This document shows, one piece after another, positions 50,862 to 60,534 of a stretch of DNA of 64,000 nt. The translations under genes and the position numbers were made by a program. The notes under the pieces were generated by a model, which was not told where the DNA came from, ran no database searches, and saw only the letters and a program-made list of their open reading frames with translations. The DNA lies in assembly GCA_049296795.1 (NCBI GenBank), contig JBAQTC010000007.1:62001-126000 (forward strand), given 5' to 3'. The stretch's first letter is position 1; each line of letters opens with the position of its first letter. Origin of the DNA: CAXNKH01 sp049296795. GTDB lineage: Bacteria > Pseudomonadota > Gammaproteobacteria > Burkholderiales > Burkholderiaceae_C.

Positions 50862-51604
50862 TTTCGGATGAACACCAAGTCCCATACGCCGTGGCCGAGT
50901 TTGAGTCCGCGATTTTCGAACTTAGTCAAAGGCCGGTAATAGGGCTTGTCGGCGTAGCTGGCAGCGCTGTTTTTCAAAATTGGCTCAGCGCTCAGCACTT
51001 CGAGCATTTGCTGGGCATAGGGTTCCCAGTCGGTAGCGCAGTGCAAGTAGCCCCCGGGCTTGAGCCGCTTGGCCAATTTGGCCACCAGTGGGGTTTGCAA
51101 TAAGCGGCGCTTGTTGTGCTTGGTCTTATGCCAGGGATCGGGGAAGAAAACATGAATGCCGTCCAGTTCGTCCAGGGGCAACATTTGGTCGATCACTTCA
51201 ACCGCATCGTGCGAGATGATGCGGATATTGGTTAAATCCTGTTCGCCGATGCGTTTGAGTAAAGCGCCGACGCCGGGCTGGTGAACTTCGCAACACAGAA
51301 AATTGGTTTGTGGCAACAGCGCAGCAATGGCGGCGGTGGCTTCGCCCATACCAAAACCTATTTCAAAAATCGTCGGTCTTGGGTTGGGTCCATTTTGAAA
51401 CAGCTCGGCATAGGCCATCAGCTGGTCCTGGTAGGGCAGCAAAACGCGCGGCCCTATGTCTTCAAAAGCCTTGGCCTGACCACTGGTGGTGCGGCCGGCG
51501 CGGCGCACAAAACTCTTGATGGTTTTGGGAAAAGGAACGTCCGAAGGCGGCAGGCGGCGCCGGTCTTTGGGCACTGCGGGAGGGGTTGGGATGGGGTCAG
51601 TCAC
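50858..51604 (-). CDS. trmB: tRNA (guanine-N7-)-methyltransferase
   Basis: 248 residues. SAM-binding FEIGFGMGEATAAIAALLPQ, and the signature FFPDPWHKTKHNKRRLLQTP. It methylates G46 of tRNA. A Pro/Arg-rich N-terminal tail of about 25 residues precedes the domain. Overlaps gluQ by 4 bases at its start and the pseudouridine synthase at its end: a coupled RNA-modification set. Confidence 0.95.
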   Translation of the reverse strand: MTDPIPTPPAVPKDRRRLPPSDVPFPKTIKSFVRRAGRTTSGQAKAFEDIGPRVLLPYQDQLMAYAELFQNGPNPRPTIFEIGFGMGEATAAIAALLPQTNFLCCEVHQPGVGALLKRIGEQDLTNIRIISHDAVEVIDQMLPLDELDGIHVFFPDPWHKTKHNKRRLLQTPLVAKLAKRLKPGGYLHCATDWEPYAQQMLEVLSAEPILKNSAASYADKPYYRPLTKFENRGLKLGHGVWDLVFIRK

Positions 51605-52494
51605 CCTCTGATTTTAAAGGCTTGGGGCTGCTCGGCCCATAAAGCCGTGGCCTGGCTTAGCCAGTCGCTCAAGTCGCTGGCTTGAACCTGCAGTCCCAGC
51701 AGCCTGGCCGCAGCGTTCAGCGCTGGCAGGGGGGCGCGGGTGTCAAGCGCTTGGGCGCCGTTTTGCTTGCTGAGTTTTTCGCCGTCGGCGCCAAGCGCCA
51801 AGGGCGTGTGCAGGTAACTCGGACTGGCCAGACCCAGGGCACGCTGCAGCAGGATTTGTCGCGCTGTGTTGTCGGCCAAGTCCTCGCCGCGCACCACATG
51901 GCTGATGCCTTGGGCCGCATCGTCAACCACCACGGCGAGTTGATAAGCCCATAGTCCGTCGGCGCGCTTGAGAACAAAATCACCCACGGCTTGTGCCATG
52001 TCCTGTTGTTGGGGACCGAGCCGTCGGTCATTCCAACGCACCACGCCGTTACAGCGAAAGCGCCAGGCCTGGGCCTGCGTCATCTGACCCTGTAAACCGT
52101 TGCGGCAAGTCCCGGGGTAAATCAGTTCGGCGTGACGCGCTCGGCTATGGCCGGCACGCTGCAATGCGTTTGCTATGTCAGTGCGCGAGCAAGTGCAGGG
52201 GTAGGCTAGAGCACGCGCGACCAAATGGTCCAGCGCACGTTGGTAAAACTCACTGCGCTGCGATTGCCGCAGGGGCGGCTGGTCGGGCTGCAAACCGCAA
52301 TCGGCCAGTTGCCGCAAGATCTGTTGTTCGGCACCCGGGATACAGCGTGGACTGTCAACATCCTCGATTCTGACCAGCCATTGGCCATGGTGGGCGCGGG
52401 CATCAAGCCAGCTGGCCAGGGCGGCGACCAGCGACCCTGCGTGCAGCGGGCCGGTGGGGGAGGGAGCGAAACGGCCGATGTAGGCCGCGCTCAT
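51601..52494 (-). CDS. gluQ: Glutamyl-Q tRNA(Asp) synthetase
   Basis: 297 residues. A shortened GluRS catalytic core: GRFAPSPTGPLHAGSLVAAL with the HIGH-like element, zinc ligands in CTCSRTD and YPGTCR, and the KMSKS-like KLSKQNGA. There is no anticodon-binding domain, as expected for GluQ, which attaches glutamate to queuosine of tRNA-Asp. ATG 52494 overlaps the stop of the FAD gene (ATGA); longer in-frame starts lie inside that gene. Confidence 0.95.
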   Translation of the reverse strand: MSAAYIGRFAPSPTGPLHAGSLVAALASWLDARAHHGQWLVRIEDVDSPRCIPGAEQQILRQLADCGLQPDQPPLRQSQRSEFYQRALDHLVARALAYPCTCSRTDIANALQRAGHSRARHAELIYPGTCRNGLQGQMTQAQAWRFRCNGVVRWNDRRLGPQQQDMAQAVGDFVLKRADGLWAYQLAVVVDDAAQGISHVVRGEDLADNTARQILLQRALGLASPSYLHTPLALGADGEKLSKQNGAQALDTRAPLPALNAAARLLGLQVQASDLSDWLSQATALWAEQPQAFKIRG

Positions 52495-53528
52495 TTCATG
52501 GACAAAGCGAGTTCCAGCCCGGAAATAAAAGCATCTTCCACTCGGCGGCCGATGCACCAATCTCCGCATACACCAATCCTTTGTTTGCCGTCCCACAAAT
52601 GCGTTTGGCCCAGAGCTTGGGTGGTTTGGGCATAGCGCCAACGAATAACGCCGGCTTGCGTGGGTTGAGCCCGGATGCCGGTGATCTCGGAAAAAGCTTT
52701 GAGCAGTTTGGCCTGTACCCGAGCTGGGTCGTCATCGAGATGTTCTTGCGACCAGGCTGCGCTGGCCTGGACTGTCCAGCGTTCGATCGACGTGCGGCCT
52801 GGTTTGCTCGACTCTCGGGCCAGCCAAGCGATCCGGTGGTGGGTGCTGCGGGCGGCGTTCCACTGCGGACCGAGTGTGTACATGCCGGGCTGCATCGCTT
52901 GGGGGAAAGCCAGCATCAAGGTCCAGCAAGGTGCGACCTGCACTTTGTCAATTTTCTTCGCCAGTGCGTTGGCCAAACCGCAGTCTTGCAGCAAGCGTTG
53001 CGCCGGCCCCGATGGCAAGGCCAACAGCACGCTATGGAAGCCCGATAACACCTGTTGCGAATCCTGCGGCCCCTGAGTCCGAATTTGCCAGTGCTGGGCG
53101 TTGAGTGCGTCACGTTCGATCCGGCTGACCCGGGTTTGCAGCCGCACACTGTCCTGCAGCGGCTGGGCCCAGCGTTCGAGCAATTCGCTCATTTTCGGGT
53201 TGGGAACCCAATGGGGCTCGCCCGTGGGTAAATTCGCTGCCACCACTCGCCCTCGCTCATCAAGTACCCGCACTGTGTTGGCGCTCCAGGGTCGGCACAA
53301 GCCGGGTACGGTTTGCAGCGCTTGGGCAAAACGTTGATCACGCACCGTGAAATACTGGGTGGCGCTGTCAAATGAGCCATAGGGGGTGGACAAAGTGGCC
53401 ATGCGACCCCCCACCTCTTCATTTTTTTCAAAAACCGTGACCCGGTGGCCGGCTTGGACCAGGGTTCGCGCACACGCGATACCTGCCATGCCAGCACCAA
53501 TAATGGCGATATGTTGCTTCTCGGTCAT
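52491..53528 (-). CDS. FAD-dependent amine oxidase, renalase-like
   Basis: 345 residues. Rossmann dinucleotide motif IAIIGAGMAGIACARTLVQA with VFEKNEEVGGRMATL after it, the usual start of NAD(P)/FAD amine oxidases; MPGMYTLGPQ-type middle region and GDWCIGRRVEDAFISGLELA at the end close the FAD site. Substrate unknown. First gene of the minus-strand run FAD-gluQ-trmB-rlu; divergent from the pirin gene. Confidence 0.88.
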   Translation of the reverse strand: MTEKQHIAIIGAGMAGIACARTLVQAGHRVTVFEKNEEVGGRMATLSTPYGSFDSATQYFTVRDQRFAQALQTVPGLCRPWSANTVRVLDERGRVVAANLPTGEPHWVPNPKMSELLERWAQPLQDSVRLQTRVSRIERDALNAQHWQIRTQGPQDSQQVLSGFHSVLLALPSGPAQRLLQDCGLANALAKKIDKVQVAPCWTLMLAFPQAMQPGMYTLGPQWNAARSTHHRIAWLARESSKPGRTSIERWTVQASAAWSQEHLDDDPARVQAKLLKAFSEITGIRAQPTQAGVIRWRYAQTTQALGQTHLWDGKQRIGVCGDWCIGRRVEDAFISGLELALSMK

Positions 53529-53624
53529 GGTGGTTGCTCCAAGATTTGAATTGATTTGAATACGATAATGCCACTAATCTTCGGCGCCGACAAAGTGGCG
53601 TTGCAGCAACAAGGAAATTTTAGA

Positions 53625-54326
53625 ATGTTGACGCTCAGAAAATCACAGGACCGCGGCTATGCCGACCATGGCTGGCTCAAGTCATTTCACAGTTTTTCAT
53701 TCGCCGGTTATTACGACGCCAAGCACATGGGTTGGGGTAATTTGCGGGTGATCAACGAAGACCGAATTGCGCCGGGTACCGGCTTTGGCACCCACGGTCA
53801 CCGCGACATGGAAATCATCAGCTATGTGCTCAGTGGTGAGTTGGCGCATCAGGACAATATGGGCAATGGGCGCAGCATTCCCCCGGGTGATGTGCAGCGC
53901 TTGAGTGCTGGTACGGGGGTGCAGCACAGTGAATTCAATCACGCGCCGCAAGATACCACCCATTTCTTTCAGATTTGGATTGAACCCAATGTGCGGGGAA
54001 TCCCAGCCAGTTATGAACAAAAGACTTTTCCCACGGCCGAGAAACGTGGCCGGCTGCGCTTGGTTGCTTCCAGCGATGGCGACCAGGGTTCAGTCAAGCT
54101 GAATGCCGATGCCAAGCTTTACGCGGGTTTTTTTGATGGCGCTGAGTCCGCCGCTCTCGATTTGGACTCGAGGCGAAAATACTACGTCCATCTGGTGCGC
54201 GGCGAACTGCTGGTCAATCACACCGCGTTGAGCGCGGGCGACGCAGTGCTGATTGCGCAGGAGGGACTACTCGCCCTGGAACAGGCCCGGGACGCTGAAG
54301 TGTTGGTGTTTGATCTGGCCGCTTAG
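53625..54326 (+). CDS. Pirin-family protein
   Basis: 233 residues, bicupin. MLTLRKSQDRGYADHGWLKS, FHSFSFAGYYDAKHMGWGNL and the metal-binding GTHGHRDMEIISYVLSGELA mark it as pirin; SAGTGVQHSEFN carries further ligands. Some pirins dioxygenate quercetin, others are regulatory. ATG 53625 is chosen because AAGGA lies before it and it starts at the conserved N-terminus; 53556 would add 23 residues. Confidence 0.92.
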   Translation: MLTLRKSQDRGYADHGWLKSFHSFSFAGYYDAKHMGWGNLRVINEDRIAPGTGFGTHGHRDMEIISYVLSGELAHQDNMGNGRSIPPGDVQRLSAGTGVQHSEFNHAPQDTTHFFQIWIEPNVRGIPASYEQKTFPTAEKRGRLRLVASSDGDQGSVKLNADAKLYAGFFDGAESAALDLDSRRKYYVHLVRGELLVNHTALSAGDAVLIAQEGLLALEQARDAEVLVFDLAA

Positions 54327-54335
54327 ATGCTGGAA

Positions 54336-54748
54336 TTTATTGAGAGTTTCAAAATTCATGACTGCCAGAGTCTCTAGGCCAGTCTGCGTACCGATGCAAG
54401 GATGCTGGTTGCATACTGTTGTGCGCCCAGGCGCTTGGGGTGGGCAGCTCCGCGGCTGTCCCCCGGCCTTTGGCCTCCTCCTTGATGCCGCTGCGCCGCC
54501 CACCCCAAACACCCGGGCATCCAACAGAGTTGCCACTGGGCGTTGTGGGCGTTGGAAAACTCGATACCTTGGCAGGAGCAGGGCAGTGGTGCACTCAGCG
54601 CAGCGGCATCAAGGAGGAGTTGTCGGCCCTAGGCCGACACGGGGGACAGCCGCGGAGTTGAGTGCGCCGCTGACCGGCTCCCGTTCCAGCCAAGTCGGAG
54701 TCAAGATGAAAGGTAGGTCGAGTGTCATTATTTAAGAAAATAGCAATC
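54336..54748 (+). repeat. ~410-bp dispersed palindromic repeat, copy 3
   Basis: Same orientation as copy 1 and close to it in sequence, starting TTTATTGAGAGTTTCAAAAT and ending by GTCATTATTTAAGAAAATAG. Unlike copies 1 and 2 it lies 10 bases after a complete stop codon (pirin, 54324-54326). It fills the gap to the flavodoxin-like gene. Confidence 0.85.
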
Positions 54749-54783
54749 GAACCCCCCAATAGAATCATTTACAAATTTATCCT

Positions 54784-55338
54784 ATGACAAAAATTGCCGT
54801 TGTATTTCATTCGGGTTATGGCCACACCCTGCGCATGGCGCAAGCCGTGGCCCAAGGTGCTGGCGCTGAGTTGCTGGCGATCGACGCTGACGGCGAGTTG
54901 CCTGAAGGTGGCTGGGAGCTCTTGGCCGGCGCCGATGCCATCATCATGGGTTCACCTACCTACATGGGTGGCGTCAGCTGGCAATTCAAAAAATTTGCCG
55001 ATGCCTCGAGCAAGCAGTGGTTCAGCGAGGCCTGGAAAGACAAAGTGTTTGCCGGATTCACTAACAGTGCGACCATCAATGGCGACAAGCTCTCGACCCT
55101 GCATTACTTGTTCACCCTGGCCATGCAGCACAGCGGCATCTGGGTCGGCACTGGAATGAAGGCCAGCAACAGCAAGAGTGCCCAGCGCAACGACATCAAC
55201 TACCTGGGTTCTTACAGCGGGGCCATTGCCCAGTCACCGTCGGACGCCAGCGCTGCTGAAATGGCGCAAGGCGACTTGGACACAGCCCGCTTGTTTGGCC
55301 AGCGCGTGGCCACCATCACCAGCCGGATGCGCGGCTGA
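54784..55338 (+). CDS. Flavodoxin-family NAD(P)H:quinone oxidoreductase-like protein
   Basis: 184 residues, WrbA/NADPH-dependent FMN reductase type. FMN-phosphate loop VVFHSGYGHTLRMAQAVA, the flavin-contact segment IIMGSPTYMGGVSWQFKKFA, and VFAGFTNSATINGDKLSTL. Likely reduces quinones with two electrons. Its stop overlaps the dnaE start by one base (TGATG). The repeat element lies in its upstream region. Confidence 0.88.
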   Translation: MTKIAVVFHSGYGHTLRMAQAVAQGAGAELLAIDADGELPEGGWELLAGADAIIMGSPTYMGGVSWQFKKFADASSKQWFSEAWKDKVFAGFTNSATINGDKLSTLHYLFTLAMQHSGIWVGTGMKASNSKSAQRNDINYLGSYSGAIAQSPSDASAAEMAQGDLDTARLFGQRVATITSRMRG

Positions 55339-58300
55339 TGTTTGTTCACCTGAGGTTGCACTCTGAGTATTCCGTGGTTGACGGAACCAATCGCATTGAT
55401 GAAATTGTCCAGGCGGCGCAACACGATGGTCAGCCTGCGCTTGCGCTGACCGACCTGAACAATCTTTTTGGGGCGATCAAGTTTTACCGGCAGGCCCGCA
55501 GCCAGGGCGTCAAGCCCTTGATGGGGGCAGAAATCTGGCTCGAAGGCTTGGGTCAGGACTTGAGCCAGCTCTCGAAAATGATTTTGCTGGTGCAAAACCA
55601 ACAGGGCTATTTGAACCTGTCTGAATTGCTGGCACGGGCCTGGACCCAAAATGTGGTGCGAGCGCAGGGCGTATGCAAACTGGCTTGGCTCAAGGAATTG
55701 AGTGAAGGTTTGTTGTTGCTGTCGGGGGCCCAGGCCGGTCCGGTCGGCCAGGCGCTGGTCCAGGGCGACACCACGCGTGCCCATGAAGTGGCTTTGCAAC
55801 TGGCCAGCCTGTTCCCGCACCGCTTCTACCTTGAGCTGCAGCGCGCAGGTCGTATCGATGACGAGAACCATGTGGTGGCCGCAGTGCAATTGGCCAGCCG
55901 AATGAAACTGCCGGTGGTGGCAACGCATCCGGTGCAATTCACCTTGCCCGATGATTACGAGGCGCATGAGGCCCGTGTTTGTATTGCCGAGGGCGAGATT
56001 CTGGGCAATCAGCGGCGGGTTCGAAAATTCACCCGCGAGCAGTATTTCAAGAGTTCGGTCCAGATGCAATCGCTGTTTTCTGATTTGCCGGCGGCTCTGG
56101 CCAACACGCTAGAGATTGCCCGGCGCTGCAACCTCAGCTTGAGCTTGGGAAAGCCCCAGTTACCCGACTTCCCAACGCCCGAAGTCAATGGTTTGCGCAT
56201 GACGCCCGAGGCCTATTTTCGCCATGTCTCGTTTGAAGGTCTGGCGCAGCGGCTGCTTCATCTTTACCCCGATCCCGCCGAGCGGGAGCAGCAACGCAGC
56301 CGTTATGAGCAGCGCCTGGAGTTCGAAATCAAGACCATTGTGAGCATGGGCTTTCCGGGTTATTTCTTGATCGTGGGCGATTTCATTAACTGGGCCAAAA
56401 ACAACGGCTGCCCAGTCGGTCCGGGCCGCGGCTCTGGCGCTGGCTCGCTGGTGGCTTATGCGCTCAAGATCACCGATCTTGATCCGCTGCAATATAACTT
56501 GCTGTTTGAGCGTTTCCTCAATCCAGAGCGGGTCTCGATGCCTGACTTCGATATCGATTTCTGCCAAGGCAACCGGGACCGGGTGATTGATTACGTCAAG
56601 CTCAAATACGGCAAGAATGCGGTGAGCCAGATTGTGACTTTTGGAACCATGGCGGCCAGGGCTGTCGTGCGTGATGTAGGTCGCGTGCTCGACATGAGCT
56701 ATACCTTTTGTGACGGCATCAGCAAGCTGATTCCGAACAAGCCCGGCGCCAGCGTGACCCTGCAGTTGCCTCCGCCAAACCGTAAGAAAGACGAAAAGCT
56801 CATTTATGCCAGCGAAGCCGAACCCATTCTGGCCGAGCGTGAAAGCCGCGAAGAAGACGTTAAAACGCTGTTGGAGCTAGCGCGCAAACTTGAGGGAATG
56901 ACGCGCAACATCGGCATGCACGCCGGCGGCGTGTTGATCGCACCGGGCAAGCTCACTGATTTTTGTCCGCTCTACCAGCAGCCAGGTAGTGACTCGGCCG
57001 TGAGCCAGTACGACAAAGACGATGTGGAAGCCATTGGCCTGGTGAAGTTCGACTTTCTGGGGTTGGCGACACTGACGATTTTGGAGATGGCCAGGGAACT
57101 CATCGTTAAGCGCCACATTGATCAGGCTGATTTCGCTTTTGAGAACCTGCCGCTCAATGACGCCGCCACCTACAAACTGTTCTCCGATGGCAGGACCGAA
57201 GCCGTATTCCAGTTTGAAAGCCGCGGCATGCAAGGCATGTTGCGTGATGCCAAACCAACACGACTGGAGGACCTGATTGCCCTCAATGCGCTGTACCGAC
57301 CGGGACCGATGGATTTGATCCCGAGCTTTGTGGCGCGCAAACATGGGCGCGAAGTCGTGGAGTACCCGCACCCCCTGGTCGAAGCTGTGCTGTCGGAGAC
57401 CTACGGCATCATGGTTTACCAAGAGCAGGTGATGCAAACGGCTCAAGTTCTGGGCGGTTATTCACTCGGTGGCGCCGATTTGTTGCGGCGCGCCATGGGC
57501 AAGAAAAAAGCCGAGGAAATGGCCGAGCATAGGCAGATTTTTCGAGACGGTGCGGCCAAGAATGGCCTGAGTCCGGCCAAGGCCGATGAAGTGTTTGACT
57601 TGATGGAGAAGTTCGCTGGCTATGGCTTTAACAAGTCGCATGCCGCAGCTTATTCGCTGTTGGCCTACCACACCGCCTGGCTCAAGGTGCATTTCAGCGC
57701 CGAGTTTTTCTGCGCCAACATGACGGTGGAAATGGATGACACCGACAAACTCAAAGTGCTGTTTGAGGATGCTCAGAAAATGGGCCTGCATTTTGAGGCG
57801 CCCGATGTCAATCGCGGGGTTTACCGTTTCGAGCCGATCTCGGACCGGCAAATCCGCTATGGTCTGGGCGCCATCAAGGGCACCGGACAGCAAGCGATTG
57901 AAGCCATGGTGCAGGCGCGTGGGGAAGACGGGCCTTTCACCAGTCTGTTTAATTTTTGTTTGCGCGTTGATCGCACGAAAATGAACAAGCGATGCGTTGA
58001 CGCTTTGATCAAAGCTGGTGCTTTTGACTCGCTGCAAAGGAATCGGGCCAGTCTGATGGCCTCGGTTGACCGGGCTTTTGAATTTGCCAGCGCCAGCCAG
58101 GCCAACGCCAACCAGGGCGGCTTGTTTGATATGGGCGATGACGACCACGGCTCCAGCACGCAAGAGCCGGCTCTGCTTGAGCAAATGCCCTGGGGCGTCA
58201 AGGAACGATTGATCGTTGAGAAAACCGCAGTCGGGTTTTATTTGTCAGGCCATTTATTTGACGAGGTGTCCAGGGAATTGCGCCATTTCGTCAAGCGTGC

Positions 58301-58859
58301 GATCGACGATTTGATCGACACCCGTGAACCCCAGTTGTTGGCGGGAATCATCACCGATTTCCGCGTGATCAACGGTCAGCGTGGCAAGCTCGGACTGTTC
58401 AAGCTCGATGACAAATCCGGCGTCCTTGATGCCCGGGTGGATGAGACCTTGCTCAATCACAACCGCAATCTGTTCAAGGATGACGAATTAATCATCGCCA
58501 TGGGCAAGGTTCAGCCCGACCGGTTCTCCGGTGGTTTGCAATTCACGATCAGCCAAGTTTGGGATCTGGCCAGTGCGCGCTGCCGTTTTGGCAAGTTTTT
58601 GCGGGTTGCGGTCAATGGCAAAGTGCCCGATATAGCGCGCTTGGTCGCTGATTTTCCGCCCAAGCGCGAACTCACTGAACAAGGCGATTTACTGCGCGGC
58701 CTGGGTGTTCGCTTGTCATTGCAGCGCAGCAACGACAGCGGCGCAGCCAGTGCCGAGTTGCAACTCGGTGACGATGCCAAATTCTTCCCCAGTGACGCTG
58801 CGTTAGCTGGCTGGCTGGCGCAGGCCGGTCCGGGTCATGCCCACATCGTTTACGACTGA
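55338..58859 (+). CDS. dnaE: DNA polymerase III subunit alpha
   Basis: 1173 residues, full length replicative polymerase. N-terminal PHP domain (FVHLRLHSEYSVVDGTNRID), polymerase active site with the two Asp of PDFDIDFCQGNRDRVIDYVK and the third in KFDFLGLATLTILEMA; MHAGGVLIAPGKLTDFCPLY and GYGFNKSHAAAYSLLAYHTA are conserved; OB and C-terminal tau-binding regions follow. Start codon overlaps the preceding stop, so it is coupled to the flavodoxin-like gene. Confidence 0.97.
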   Translation: MFVHLRLHSEYSVVDGTNRIDEIVQAAQHDGQPALALTDLNNLFGAIKFYRQARSQGVKPLMGAEIWLEGLGQDLSQLSKMILLVQNQQGYLNLSELLARAWTQNVVRAQGVCKLAWLKELSEGLLLLSGAQAGPVGQALVQGDTTRAHEVALQLASLFPHRFYLELQRAGRIDDENHVVAAVQLASRMKLPVVATHPVQFTLPDDYEAHEARVCIAEGEILGNQRRVRKFTREQYFKSSVQMQSLFSDLPAALANTLEIARRCNLSLSLGKPQLPDFPTPEVNGLRMTPEAYFRHVSFEGLAQRLLHLYPDPAEREQQRSRYEQRLEFEIKTIVSMGFPGYFLIVGDFINWAKNNGCPVGPGRGSGAGSLVAYALKITDLDPLQYNLLFERFLNPERVSMPDFDIDFCQGNRDRVIDYVKLKYGKNAVSQIVTFGTMAARAVVRDVGRVLDMSYTFCDGISKLIPNKPGASVTLQLPPPNRKKDEKLIYASEAEPILAERESREEDVKTLLELARKLEGMTRNIGMHAGGVLIAPGKLTDFCPLYQQPGSDSAVSQYDKDDVEAIGLVKFDFLGLATLTILEMARELIVKRHIDQADFAFENLPLNDAATYKLFSDGRTEAVFQFESRGMQGMLRDAKPTRLEDLIALNALYRPGPMDLIPSFVARKHGREVVEYPHPLVEAVLSETYGIMVYQEQVMQTAQVLGGYSLGGADLLRRAMGKKKAEEMAEHRQIFRDGAAKNGLSPAKADEVFDLMEKFAGYGFNKSHAAAYSLLAYHTAWLKVHFSAEFFCANMTVEMDDTDKLKVLFEDAQKMGLHFEAPDVNRGVYRFEPISDRQIRYGLGAIKGTGQQAIEAMVQARGEDGPFTSLFNFCLRVDRTKMNKRCVDALIKAGAFDSLQRNRASLMASVDRAFEFASASQANANQGGLFDMGDDDHGSSTQEPALLEQMPWGVKERLIVEKTAVGFYLSGHLFDEVSRELRHFVKRAIDDLIDTREPQLLAGIITDFRVINGQRGKLGLFKLDDKSGVLDARVDETLLNHNRNLFKDDELIIAMGKVQPDRFSGGLQFTISQVWDLASARCRFGKFLRVAVNGKVPDIARLVADFPPKRELTEQGDLLRGLGVRLSLQRSNDSGAASAELQLGDDAKFFPSDAALAGWLAQAGPGHAHIVYD

Positions 58860-58998
58860 ACTTTGTGTTGATACGGGGTTGGTGAGCGGGATCAGGCCGG
58901 TGCGGGACTTAGCGCCGCGCAGCCATTGAACCCGGTCGCATCAACGATCAAAAGCAAGGACGCAATGCCAGCTGGTGTTGTGAGTGCGGCAGCTTCGA

Positions 58999-60513
58999 TT
59001 AGGAAAACTCGATGCCTTGCGCCAGCGGCATTTCGCTGGAGTAGTTGATGGTGTTGGTGCTGCGGCGCATGTATTGTTTCCAGGCATCGGAGCCACTTTC
59101 ACGGTCGCCACCGGTTTCTTTCTCGCCACCGAAAGCGCCGCCGATTTCGGCGCCGCTGGGGCCGATGTTGACGTTGGCCATTCCGCAGTCCGAGCCTGCA
59201 GCGCTGATGAACTGTTCGACCTCACGCATATTGTTGGAAAAAATACTCGACGACAAACCCTGGGGCACGGCGTTGTGCAAGGCGATGGCTTGCTCCAGCG
59301 TGTCATAAATCAGCACATAAAGCAGGGGTGCAAAGGTCTCGCTGCGCATAATTTCGGTTTGTTCGGCCATCTCAACAATGGCCGGCCGCACGTAATAGCC
59401 CAGGGGAAATTGCTCGGCCAGCAAGCGATCACCGCCGCACAAAAGTACCCCGCCTTGAGACTGTGCTGCCGCTATGGCTTGTTGCATGGTGGTGTACGCC
59501 GCTTGGTCAATCAGCGGTCCGACCAGGGTTGAGGGCTGCAGGGGGTTACCAATTGTCAGACTCGCATAGGCCGGCAGCAGCTTGGCCAGCAGCTCGGATT
59601 TCACACTGCGATGCAGCAGCAAGCGACGAAGCGAAGTGCAGCGCTGACCGGCAGTTCCCACCGCACTGAACACAATCGCTCGCAGCGCCATGTCCAGATC
59701 AGCATGCGGCGTGACGATCATCGCGTTGTTACCGCCGAGTTCGAGAATGCGCCGGCCAAAGCGCTGCGCCACTTGTTGGCCGACTGCGCGACCCATGCGG
59801 GTCGAGCCGGTGGCGCTGACCAGGGCGACGCCCGGATTTTCGACCAGTGCCGCGCCATGCTGTGCGCCCCCGATCACCATCTGGGCCAAATTGGGCGGTG
59901 CGCGGTCACCAAAGCGCGTGATCGCGCGTTCCAGGGCCTTGAACGTGGCCAGGCCCGACAGCGTTGCTTTATCCGACGGTTTGAACAAGATAGGGTCGCC
60001 ACAGACCAGCGCCAGTGCAGCATTCCAGGCGAAAACTGCACTGGGGAAATTGAAAGCGGTGATGATGGCAACCGGCCCCAGCGGATGGTACTGCTCCATG
60101 ATGCGGTGGCCGCGACGTTCCGAGGCGATGGTTTTGCCGTAGAGTTGGCGCGACAAGCCCACGGCGAATTCGCAAATGTCGATGCCTTCTTGCACTTCGC
60201 CCAGACTTTCTTCCCAAATCTTCCCGACTTCGAGTGAAATGAGTTGGGCGATGGCGGGCTTGGCGCTGCGCAATTCTTCGCCCCAAAGGCGGACCAGTTC
60301 GCCCCGCGCCGGTGCTGGCAGCAGGCGCCAGTTCAAAAATGCTGTATTGGCGCCCTCGACCATCGCCTCGATTTGATCCAAGGATGTTGTTGGCAGCCGG
60401 GCCAGCTCTGCACCATCAATCGGCGAGCGCACTGCGGTCGAGGCAACCCAGGTCTGGGCGGCTTGAATGCCGCAGGTCTGGAGCAGGTCGGTCAGGGACT
60501 TCAGGGCGGGCAT
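58999..60513 (-). CDS. Aldehyde dehydrogenase, L-piperidine-6-carboxylate (AmaB/ALDH7) type
   Basis: 504 residues. Catalytic Glu in ILELGGNNAMIVTPHADLDM, Cys in VGTAGQRCTSLRRLLLHRSV, and GGAFGGEKETGGDRESGSDA with MRRSTNTINYSSEMPLAQGI near the end, the ALDH7/AmaB form. These oxidise alpha-aminoadipate semialdehyde in lysine degradation. It lies 21 bases after tolA but is not part of the Tol system. Confidence 0.9.
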   Translation of the reverse strand: MPALKSLTDLLQTCGIQAAQTWVASTAVRSPIDGAELARLPTTSLDQIEAMVEGANTAFLNWRLLPAPARGELVRLWGEELRSAKPAIAQLISLEVGKIWEESLGEVQEGIDICEFAVGLSRQLYGKTIASERRGHRIMEQYHPLGPVAIITAFNFPSAVFAWNAALALVCGDPILFKPSDKATLSGLATFKALERAITRFGDRAPPNLAQMVIGGAQHGAALVENPGVALVSATGSTRMGRAVGQQVAQRFGRRILELGGNNAMIVTPHADLDMALRAIVFSAVGTAGQRCTSLRRLLLHRSVKSELLAKLLPAYASLTIGNPLQPSTLVGPLIDQAAYTTMQQAIAAAQSQGGVLLCGGDRLLAEQFPLGYYVRPAIVEMAEQTEIMRSETFAPLLYVLIYDTLEQAIALHNAVPQGLSSSIFSNNMREVEQFISAAGSDCGMANVNIGPSGAEIGGAFGGEKETGGDRESGSDAWKQYMRRSTNTINYSSEMPLAQGIEFS

Positions 60514-60534
60514 GGGCGGCTGGGTTTGATGGGT